A stretch of DNA of 7,074 bases from positions 1 through 7,074 of the forward strand of contig DKEU01000070.1 of assembly GCA_002452635.1 (NCBI GenBank), written 5' to 3'. Below, piece by piece: positions 1-4,775 of this stretch; the stretch's first letter is position 1; each line of letters opens with the position of its first letter. A model generated the notes under the pieces. It searched no databases and was not told the origin of the DNA. It was given only the letters and a program-made list of their open reading frames with translations. Source of the DNA: Desulfovibrionaceae bacterium UBA6814 (GTDB lineage Bacteria; Desulfobacterota; Desulfovibrionia; Desulfovibrionales; Desulfovibrionaceae). A program made the translations under genes and the position numbers.

Positions 1-254
1 GCGAGATCGGCGGTTCGGCCGAGGAGAACCTGGCGGACTGGGTGCGGGACACGGGATTCGCCAAGCCGGTGGCGGCCTTCATCTCCGGCCGCACCGCGCC
101 TCCGGGCAAGCGCCTGGGCCACGCCGGGGCCATCATCGAGCCCGGCCGCGGGGTGGCGGGCAAGATCGAGCACCTGCGCGCCGCGGGCTTCGGCCTGGCC
201 GAGAGCCTGGCCGACCTGCCCGGCCTGGCCGCCCGCATGCTGGTGGGAGAGTAG
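1..254 (+). CDS. sucD: Succinyl-CoA synthetase alpha subunit-type protein, C-terminal 83 residues (5' end outside window)
   Basis: The reading frame is open from base 3 and ends at TAG 252-254. The visible 83 residues match the C-terminal part of the ADP-forming CoA ligase alpha subunit, which with the beta subunit interconverts succinyl-CoA and succinate with nucleotide phosphorylation in the cytoplasm. Visible family landmarks are EIGGSAEE at the very start, the block TAPPGKRLGHAGAI whose His corresponds to the phosphohistidine of the E. coli enzyme (His246), and a C-terminal helix ending LAARMLVGE. The glycine-rich stretch after the His is also typical. The N-terminal CoA-binding Rossmann domain lies off the left edge, so I cannot exclude a related acyl-CoA or acetyl-CoA synthetase, or a fused alpha/beta ligase. 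Family is confident; substrate is inferred. Confidence 0.88.
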   Translation, partial: EIGGSAEENLADWVRDTGFAKPVAAFISGRTAPPGKRLGHAGAIIEPGRGVAGKIEHLRAAGFGLAESLADLPGLAARMLVGE

Positions 255-257
255 GCG

Positions 258-294
258 GCCCCCGGGCGAGTCGGGACGGCGTTTTTGCATTTTC
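258..294 (+). terminator. Possible rho-independent terminator after the sucD-type gene
   Basis: Four bases after the stop, GCC-CCCG (258-264) can pair with CGGG (272-275) and, across a two-base bulge, GGC (278-280), closing a seven-base loop. The stem is followed by GTTTTTGCATTTT, a good U-tract. The bulge and short arms make the hairpin weaker than the other two terminators in the window, but position and T-run support it. Confidence 0.45.
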
Positions 295-304
295 CAAATA
301 CGGG

Positions 305-333
305 TGGTCAAGGGCCGGGCAACCGGGTAAGAT
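305..333 (+). promoter_or_regulatory. Candidate sigma70-type promoter for the 201-residue hypothetical gene
   Basis: TGGTCA (305-310) and TAAGAT (328-333) are separated by 17 bases; each matches the consensus hexamers at four of six positions. Initiation near 340 would give a leader of about 60 nt, in which a small inverted repeat TGCGC-N5-GCGCA (359-373) lies. The assignment is by eye only; the presence of a terminator upstream makes an independent promoter here likely. Confidence 0.3.
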
Positions 334-386
334 ACTTCACGTACTCAGTAAATCGGCTTGCGCTCGCAGCGCACAGCACACCGCCC

Positions 387-395
387 TGAGGAGGG
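387..395 (+). promoter_or_regulatory. Strong Shine-Dalgarno that sets the start at 400
   Basis: TGAGGAGGG ends four bases before ATG 400, an almost perfect match to the 16S rRNA tail. The open frame extends further upstream to a TTG at 358, but that codon has no comparable ribosome-binding site, so 400 is the better start. Confidence 0.8.
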
Positions 396-399
396 TTCC

Positions 400-1005
400 A
401 TGCCTGCGAACATGTACCGGAGCGTCAAAGGGCAAGTGTACGTGAGCGGCTCGGCGGTCATCGAGGACCGCGGCTATCTGCGCCTCGGCCCTCCGGCCAG
501 CGACTATTACTACTGGTTCAGCGAGGTCGGGGCCGGTGTGCAGGCCCTGGTGCTCCTGGGCACCAAGCCCGAGATCGTCAACTGGCTCATCAACCACATC
601 AACCAGGGCGTGCGCAACACCATCGCCGAGTTGCCCGAGATCTACATGGCCATCGGCCGGTACGTTCCGGGCGAGCGCTACCGGGGCCTCTTCCCCATGC
701 ACGACGCCCTGCAGGCCCTGACCGAGGGCCTGGCGGGCTTTGTCCCGGGCTCGCAACTCACGGACGTGGTGGGGGCCGTGAAGGACCTCAAGGAGAGCGT
801 GGAGAACACCCGCGGCGGCCTCATGAGCAAGATCTTCAAGTCGCCCAAGGCCCGCAAGGCCAACAAGGAGAACCGCTGGACCGGGGAGATGTACATCAAG
901 TTCAACTACCTGCAGGACAAGAAGGGGATATCCACCCTGGTGGCCCGCAAGAAGCTGGAGTTCACCCAGGTCCTGGACATCCTCAAGCGGGAGTGGGGAG
1001 TCTAG
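400..1005 (+). CDS. Hypothetical protein, 201 residues, no recognised domain
   Basis: I do not recognise this protein. It begins MPANMYRSVKGQVYVSGSAV behind a strong ribosome-binding site and ends at TAG 1003-1005. It has no signal peptide and no clear transmembrane segment, so it is probably cytoplasmic. Features that can be seen: a tyrosine-rich patch DYYYWFSEVGAG near residues 34-45; a moderately hydrophobic stretch VQALVLLG just after it; a helical middle part with NWLINHINQGVRNTIAELPEI; and a lysine/arginine-rich segment around residues 145-158 (KIFKSPKARKANKENR), perhaps a nucleic-acid or membrane-surface contact. The C-terminus ends LEFTQVLDILKREWGV. Its codon use looks like that of its neighbours. 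It appears monocistronic, with a promoter-like element upstream and a convergent gene downstream. Being a real gene is well supported; function is unknown. Confidence 0.8.
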   Translation: MPANMYRSVKGQVYVSGSAVIEDRGYLRLGPPASDYYYWFSEVGAGVQALVLLGTKPEIVNWLINHINQGVRNTIAELPEIYMAIGRYVPGERYRGLFPMHDALQALTEGLAGFVPGSQLTDVVGAVKDLKESVENTRGGLMSKIFKSPKARKANKENRWTGEMYIKFNYLQDKKGISTLVARKKLEFTQVLDILKREWGV

Positions 1006-1040
1006 GAGGTCCCTGCGGGACGCCGCTCCGGCCTTCGCCG

Positions 1041-1077
1041 CAATGAAAAGGGCCGCCGGGTTCGCCGGGCGGCCCTT
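1041..1077 (-). terminator. Hairpin terminator of the outer-membrane protein gene, likely bidirectional
   Basis: AAGGGCCGCC (1048-1057) pairs perfectly with GGCGGCCCTT (1068-1077). Inside, after a G-G mismatch, GG-TTCG-CC (1059-1066) forms a two-base-pair extension capped by a UUCG tetraloop, an unusually stable loop in RNA. On the minus strand the stem runs into TTTTCATTG, a short U-tract, 19 bases after the stop of the beta-barrel gene. On the plus strand no T-run follows, but the same stem could stop the gene ending at 1005. It sits between two convergent stops. Confidence 0.75.
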
Positions 1078-1095
1078 GGAGTCGGTGCGGAAGGT

Positions 1096-1926
1096 TCAGT
1101 ACTTGGCGCCCAGGCGCAGGCCCCAGGTCGTGGTGGTGTTGGCCGGCTCCCAGGCGCGGCCGATGACCCGGCCGCCCGAGGTCAGGTCCGCCTCGTCGGA
1201 CTTGGCGATGTCCCAGTAGCTGAAAAAGGGCTCCACCACCAGGGACCAGTCGGACCCCAGGGACCGCTCGGCGGAGATGGAGGCGCGCAGGCCCCAGCCG
1301 CTGTGCTGGTCGTTCTCCACCGTGTCCCAGCCCGCCACCGCATCGCCCAGGTGGCTGGTGGCCTGGCCCCAGAGCAGATGGTCGTACTCGGCCCGGGCGC
1401 CCAGCCGCCACAGGCCGTCCCCGGACAGGGCCGTGGCCTGCACGCCCAGGGGCAGATACCAGTAGACGATCTCCCGCTCGTACCCGCCCGCGCCCCGGAT
1501 CATGTCGTTCCAGTAGCGCCAGCCCAGGCCCGCATAGGGGGTCAGCCCCACCTGCGGGTGCAGGCGGAAGTCCCACCCGGCCAGGGCCCGGGCCTCGAAG
1601 ATGAAGTCGTCGGTGTCGGTGGTGGCCGGGCTGCCGTCGGAATAGTGGCCGTCGTAGTCCATGCCGCCGGTCACGGCCTCGGCCTGGAGCTGGAGCATGG
1701 CCCGCTCCGCCAGCCGGGTCTCGAAGCTCCCGGCCACGCCCTGCAGCCAGCCGATCTCCTCCATGAGCCCGGACTCCTCGTACTCCACGTGCTCCACCTG
1801 GTAGGCCAGCTCCCAGACGTTGTGGGGGAACAGGCGGGGAGGGTCCTCGGCCCGCGCGGTCCCGGCCATGACGGCCAGGAGCGCGAGGGCCAGGAGGCGG
1901 AGGAGGAAACGGGGGACGGCATTCAT
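1096..1926 (-). CDS. Putative beta-barrel outer-membrane protein, 276 residues
   Basis: The protein opens with a clear Sec signal peptide: MNAVPRF, a hydrophobic core LLRLLALALLAVMAG, and a predicted cut after TARA (residue 26), leaving a mature chain starting EDPPRLFPHN. The mature part is rich in aromatic and small residues in alternating patterns (for example LTPYAGLGWRYWND, REIVYWYLPLGVQA, WSLVVEPFFSYWDI), with acidic turns, and ends in WGLRLGAKY, an amphipathic last strand with a terminal aromatic as expected of BAM-recognised barrels. About 250 mature residues fits an 8- to 12-stranded barrel. No ligand or transport role can be read from the sequence. The start ATG 1924-1926 has GGAG (1932-1935) upstream. 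The gene is flanked by its own promoter and terminator, so it is probably monocistronic. Barrel assignment is inferred from pattern, not from a recognised named family. Confidence 0.78.
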   Translation of the reverse strand: MNAVPRFLLRLLALALLAVMAGTARAEDPPRLFPHNVWELAYQVEHVEYEESGLMEEIGWLQGVAGSFETRLAERAMLQLQAEAVTGGMDYDGHYSDGSPATTDTDDFIFEARALAGWDFRLHPQVGLTPYAGLGWRYWNDMIRGAGGYEREIVYWYLPLGVQATALSGDGLWRLGARAEYDHLLWGQATSHLGDAVAGWDTVENDQHSGWGLRASISAERSLGSDWSLVVEPFFSYWDIAKSDEADLTSGGRVIGRAWEPANTTTTWGLRLGAKY

Positions 1927-1943
1927 GGGGACTCCACGGCCCT

Positions 1944-1971
1944 ATAATAACACGGACCCACGCCTTGTCAC
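1944..1971 (-). promoter_or_regulatory. Good sigma70-type promoter for the outer-membrane protein gene
   Basis: Read on the minus strand, GTGACA (1971-1966) and TATTAT (1949-1944) each match the consensus at five of six positions, with a 16-base spacer. Initiation near 1937 would leave a leader of only about 11 nt, just enough to contain the GGAG ribosome-binding site. This is the best promoter match in the window and lies in an AT-rich patch unlike its surroundings. Confidence 0.6.
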
Positions 1972-2096
1972 CAGGGAAAAAGTCGGCGATGCGCAATAAC
2001 CCAGGGAATGGGTCGGGTTGGCAGAGGATATTTCCTGGGGATAGAGGGAGATGTTTCAGGTTGTGCGAACGCAGGGCACGGGGAGGGCCAAGGGTG

Positions 2097-2101
2097 AAAA
2101 A
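2097..2101 (-). terminator. T-run directly after tRNA-Pro
   Basis: On the minus strand, five T residues follow immediately after the encoded CCA of the tRNA. With the GC-rich acceptor and T-arm helices just before it, this could give factor-independent release of the tRNA transcript. No separate hairpin is visible, so this remains a weak call. Confidence 0.3.
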
Positions 2102-2178
2102 TGGTCGGGGCGAGAGGATTTGAACCTCCGGCAACCAGCGCCCAAGGCTGGTGCGCTACCAGGCTGCGCCACGCCCCG
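2102..2178 (-). tRNA. tRNA-Pro (anticodon TGG), CCA encoded
   Basis: The minus strand folds into a complete 77-nt cloverleaf. The acceptor stem pairs CGGGGCG (2178-2172) with CGCCCCG (2112-2106), then A discriminator and encoded CCA (2104-2102). The D-arm reads GCGCAGCCTGGTAGCGC, the anticodon stem is CCAGC/GCTGG around loop CTTGGGC, giving anticodon TGG at 2144-2142, and the T-arm is GGAGG-TTCAAAT-CCTCT. The anticodon reads proline CCA codons and, if modified as in other bacteria, further CCN codons. It lies 56 bases after the stop of the AmmeMemoRadiSam-type gene on the same strand, with a weak promoter of its own in that gap. No integrase gene or repeated tRNA fragment was seen, so there is no sign that it serves as an attachment site here. 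Confidence 0.97.
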
Positions 2179-2192
2179 ACCGGGAGGGCATG

Positions 2193-2221
2193 TGTCTAGC
2201 GGATTGTGGGCGCAGAGGCAA
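2193..2221 (-). promoter_or_regulatory. Candidate promoter for tRNA-Pro
   Basis: On the minus strand TTGCCT (2221-2216) and TAGACA (2198-2193) are 17 bases apart, with the -10 box 14 bases ahead of the tRNA 5' end. The -35 overlaps a small palindrome GGCAACTTGCC (2217-2227). Hexamer matches are four and three of six, so read-through from the gene upstream is an alternative source of the tRNA. Confidence 0.35.
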
Positions 2222-2234
2222 CTTGCCGGAAGGA

Positions 2235-3248
2235 CTATCCCCAGACCCCGGCCACCGCGGCCCCGCAATGGGCGCAGTCGCCGCCGCGCAGGTGGCGATC
2301 GGTCACGGTGAAGCCCGTGCGCTCCAGCACCGTCCGGCCACAGGCCGGACAGCGGGTGTTCTCGCCGTTGTGGCCGGGCACGTTGCCCACGTAGACGAAC
2401 TGGAGCCCGGCCCGCGTGCCCGCCTCCAGGGCCCGCTCCAGGGTGGACACCGGGGTGGGGCCGCGGTCGGTGAGGGTGAAGTCCGGGTGGAAGCGGGACA
2501 CGTGCCAGGGCACCTGCGGCCCCAGCTCGTCCGCCACGAATCCGGCGATGGCGGCCAGTTCCCGGTCCGAGTCGTTGAGCCCGGGAATGACCAGGGTGGT
2601 GATCTCCAGCCACCAGCCCAGGCGGACCATATGTTTCAGGTTGTCCAGCACCGGCTTCAGCCGAGCCCCGCAGCGGTCCTGGTAAAACTCTTCGCTGAAG
2701 GCCTTGAGGTCGATGTTGGCCGCGTCGATGTACGGCCCCAGCTCCTCCAGGCACTCCGGGCTCTGGAACCCGTTGGACACCAGGATGTTGGCCAGGCCGC
2801 GCTCCTTGGCCAGGCGGGCGGTGGGCAGCATGAGCTCGAAGAACACCGTGGGTTCGGAATAGGTGTAGGACACCGAGCGGCAGTCGTGGCGCTGGGCGGT
2901 GTCCACCAGGGCCTCGGGGTTGGCGGGCTCGCCCGAGACCCGGCCGGTCTGGCGGGGCGGCTGGGACAGGGCGTAGTTCTGGCAGAAGGAGCAGGACAGG
3001 TTGCAGCCCATGGTGGCGAAGGAGAAGGTCCGGGTGCCGGGCAGGAAGTGGAACAGGGGCTTCTTTTCCACGGGGTCCACGTTCACCGCGGCCACCCGGT
3101 CCGCGGCCAGGGTGAAGAGCTCGCCCCCCTGGTTCAGGCGCACCCCGCACGCGCCCCGGCCGCCGTCGGGGATGAGGCAGAAATGGCTGCACAGCCGGCA
3201 TTGCACGCGGCCCTGGTCCAGGGCCTTCCACAACAGGGCGGGTTGCAT
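2235..3248 (-). CDS. amrS: AmmeMemoRadiSam system radical SAM enzyme
   Basis: A 337-residue radical SAM protein of the PflA-like branch. The iron-sulfur motif is CNLSCSFC, with cysteines 82, 86 and 89 (CxxxCxxC), preceded by FATMG. The N-terminus carries a second cysteine set (17, 20, 24, 34) in QCRLCSHFCLIPDGGRGACG, characteristic of this subfamily, and the C-terminus has a zinc-ribbon-like CPACG (300, 303) with CAHC (325, 328). Other family blocks are SYTYSEPTVFFE (127-138), NIDLKAFSEEFY (178-189), LVIPGLND (219-226), WHVSRFHPDF (248-257) and YVGNVPGHNGEN (286-297). The family is named for its association with Memo- and AMMECR1-like proteins; its substrate is not established to my knowledge, and neither partner is in the window. 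Start ATG 3246-3248 lies 10 bases after the stop of the small exported gene, with GCAGGAG inside that gene's end as ribosome-binding site. Family call is firm; reaction unknown. Confidence 0.9.
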   Translation of the reverse strand: MQPALLWKALDQGRVQCRLCSHFCLIPDGGRGACGVRLNQGGELFTLAADRVAAVNVDPVEKKPLFHFLPGTRTFSFATMGCNLSCSFCQNYALSQPPRQTGRVSGEPANPEALVDTAQRHDCRSVSYTYSEPTVFFELMLPTARLAKERGLANILVSNGFQSPECLEELGPYIDAANIDLKAFSEEFYQDRCGARLKPVLDNLKHMVRLGWWLEITTLVIPGLNDSDRELAAIAGFVADELGPQVPWHVSRFHPDFTLTDRGPTPVSTLERALEAGTRAGLQFVYVGNVPGHNGENTRCPACGRTVLERTGFTVTDRHLRGGDCAHCGAAVAGVWG

Positions 3249-3258
3249 GGCGGGCCTG

Positions 3259-3555
3259 CTACTCCTGCTTTTGCTTGGGCTTGCCGGCGGGCCAGGTGAT
3301 CTCGGGCTGCACGGTCACCGGGGGCACGGCATACTGCTCCCGGGGCTGCTCCTGGGGCGTGACCTTGAGCACCGTGTCCCCGGTGGACGGGTCGCGGCCG
3401 CTCTGGGCCGCCCCGCCTCCGGTGCCGATGACGGTATCCTGACGCTCCGCCGGGGCGGGCGAGGGGGCGTCCTGGGCCGGGCACCAGGTGGGCGCCAGCA
3501 GGGCGGCGATGGCCAGGGCCGCGAGCAACAACGCTGGAAGTCCGCGTCGCGCCAT
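3259..3555 (-). CDS. Small exported proline-rich protein of unknown function, 98 residues
   Basis: The frame could begin upstream at 3597, but AAGGAG (3569-3564) lies eight bases ahead of ATG 3553-3555, giving MARRGLPALLLAALAIAALL, a textbook signal peptide: two arginines, a leucine/alanine core (about residues 6-22) and a likely cut near CPA (25-27). The single cysteine is in PTWC, a poor lipobox, so a periplasmic protein is favoured over a lipoprotein. The mature part, about 70 residues, is low in complexity and probably disordered, with proline, glutamine and glycine, a repeated DTV (residues 40 and 60), and a lysine-rich tail GKPKQKQE. It resembles nothing I can name. The next gene starts 10 bases later, so the two are almost certainly co-transcribed, linking an exported peptide to a cytoplasmic radical SAM enzyme. 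That link may be only positional. Confidence 0.72.
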   Translation of the reverse strand: MARRGLPALLLAALAIAALLAPTWCPAQDAPSPAPAERQDTVIGTGGGAAQSGRDPSTGDTVLKVTPQEQPREQYAVPPVTVQPEITWPAGKPKQKQE

Positions 3556-3563
3556 GGGAATTT

Positions 3564-3569
3564 CTCCTT
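3564..3569 (-). promoter_or_regulatory. Ribosome-binding site fixing the start of the small exported protein
   Basis: On the minus strand AAGGAG sits eight bases before ATG 3555. The longer frame starting at 3597 would place this site inside the coding region and would bury the signal peptide behind 14 extra residues, so the shorter start is preferred. Confidence 0.75.
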
Positions 3570-3596
3570 GAGGTCGCAGGACAAAGGTCGTATACA
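3568..3596 (+). promoter_or_regulatory. Candidate purM promoter in the divergent intergenic region
   Basis: TTGAGG (3568-3573) and TATACA (3591-3596) are 17 bases apart on the plus strand; the four leading bases of each hexamer match consensus. Initiation near 3603 would give a leader of about 43 nt, too short for a purine riboswitch. The same 90-base region must also drive the minus-strand pair starting at 3555; I see no clear second promoter, although GTATAC is palindromic and could serve as a -10 in either direction. Confidence 0.45.
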
Positions 3597-3645
3597 CTCT
3601 TCCTTGTAGCTACTTCCCCCAGCCCGTGCAAGGAGCGCACCGCCC

Positions 3646-4713
3646 ATGACCGACAGGGCCAAGGCCTATACCGCCGCCGGCGTGAACATCGAGGCCGGCA
3701 ACGAATTCGTCCGCCGCATCCGGAAGATGGTGGCCTCCACCTACACCGGCGGAGTGCTCACCGACATCGGCGGGTTCGGCGGCCTGTTCAAGCTCGACAC
3801 CACCACCATGCAGGAGCCCGTGCTGGTGGCCTCCACCGACGGGGTGGGCACCAAGCTCAAACTGGCCTTCGAGTACGGGGTGCACCACACCGTGGGCATC
3901 GACCTGGTGGCCATGAGCGTCAACGACATCCTGGTGCAGGGGGCCAAGCCCCTGTTCTTCCTGGATTACTTCGCCACGGGCAAGCTGGACATCGGGGTGG
4001 CCGAGGCGGTGCTGTCGGGCGTGGTGGAGGGCTGCAAGCAGGGCGGCTGCGCGCTGCTGGGCGGCGAGACCGCGGAGATGGCCGGGTTCTACCCGGACGG
4101 CGAGTACGACCTGTCCGGGTTCTGCGTGGGCGTGGTGGACAACGCCAAGATCGTGGACGGCGCCGGCGTGAGCGTGGGCGACGTGGTCATCGGCATGGCC
4201 TCCTCGGGCTTCCACTCCAACGGCTATTCCCTGGTGCGCAAGCTCCTGGCCGAGACCGGCCGGCGCGGCGCGGACCCCTTTCCGGGCACCAAGCAGACCA
4301 CGGCCGAGGCCGTGCTCGCGCCCACCCGCATCTACACCAAGGCGGTGCGCACCCTCCTGCGCGACCTGCCCATCAAGGGCATGGCCCACATTACCGGCGG
4401 CGGGTTCTACGACAACATCCCCCGGGTGCTGCCCAAGGGCGTGTCGGTCCGGGTGGGCTTCGGGTCCTGGCCCGTGCCCGCGGTGTTCCACTGGGCCAAG
4501 GAGGCGGGCAAGCTCTCCTGGCCGGAGATGCTCCAGATCTTCAACTGCGGCGTCGGCTACGTGCTCATCGTGCCCGAGAACGCGGCGGACGAGGTCCTGT
4601 CCCGGCTGCACGGGCTCAAGGAGGACGCCTTCGCCATCGGCCAGGTGGAGTTGCACAAGGAGGACGACGCGGACCGGGTGGTGGTTGATTTTCCGAGAGA
4701 GGGCGCCTGCTAG
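3646..4713 (+). CDS. purM: Phosphoribosylformylglycinamidine cyclo-ligase (AIR synthetase)
   Basis: This 355-residue protein is PurM, which closes the imidazole ring: formylglycinamidine ribonucleotide plus ATP gives aminoimidazole ribonucleotide, ADP and phosphate, the fifth step of purine synthesis. Family blocks appear in order: YTAAGVNIEAGNEFV (8-22), IGGFGGLF (41-48), LVASTDGVGTKLKLAFE (60-76, the nucleotide-binding loop), VGIDLVAMSVNDILVQGAKP (83-102), LFFLDYFATGKLD (103-115), LLGGETAEMAGFY (137-149), GMASSGFHSNGYSLVRK (183-199), and HITGGGFYDNIPRVLP (248-263) in the second domain. Length and domain order are those of a complete, active enzyme (E. coli about 345). AAGGAG (3630-3635) lies 10 bases before ATG 3646. 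No other purine gene is nearby, so it is probably transcribed alone, ending at the strong hairpin before 4776. Confidence 0.98.
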   Translation: MTDRAKAYTAAGVNIEAGNEFVRRIRKMVASTYTGGVLTDIGGFGGLFKLDTTTMQEPVLVASTDGVGTKLKLAFEYGVHHTVGIDLVAMSVNDILVQGAKPLFFLDYFATGKLDIGVAEAVLSGVVEGCKQGGCALLGGETAEMAGFYPDGEYDLSGFCVGVVDNAKIVDGAGVSVGDVVIGMASSGFHSNGYSLVRKLLAETGRRGADPFPGTKQTTAEAVLAPTRIYTKAVRTLLRDLPIKGMAHITGGGFYDNIPRVLPKGVSVRVGFGSWPVPAVFHWAKEAGKLSWPEMLQIFNCGVGYVLIVPENAADEVLSRLHGLKEDAFAIGQVELHKEDDADRVVVDFPREGAC

Positions 4714-4740
4714 CCCGGCCTTGCCGAACGCGAATGAAAG

Positions 4741-4774
4741 CGGGCCGCCCCCCCGGGGGCGGCCCGTTCCTTTT
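4741..4774 (+). terminator. Strong bidirectional terminator between purM and the radical SAM gene
   Basis: CGGGCCGCCCCC (4741-4752) is perfectly complementary to GGGGGCGGCCCG (4755-4766), giving at least 11 GC-rich pairs around a four-base loop. On the plus strand TTCCTTTTCT follows, a good U-tract 28 bases downstream of the purM stop. On the minus strand CTTTCATTCG follows, so the same hairpin can end the convergent gene whose stop is at 4776. The U-tract of the plus side runs up to that stop codon. Confidence 0.85.
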
Positions 4775-4775
4775 C

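Noticed and set aside
2102..2178. tRNA-Pro as an integration site for a mobile element
   Set aside because: No integrase, no repeated 3' tRNA fragment and no composition shift were seen on either side within the window.
2056..3299. Long open frames on both strands over the AmmeMemoRadiSam-type gene and tRNA
   Set aside because: They cross a tRNA gene and a certain protein gene and encode Pro/Arg/Gly-rich shadow sequence.
3597..3645. A riboswitch or PurR-type control element ahead of purM
   Set aside because: The space between the candidate start site and ATG is about 43 bases, with no purine-aptamer core or other structured motif visible.
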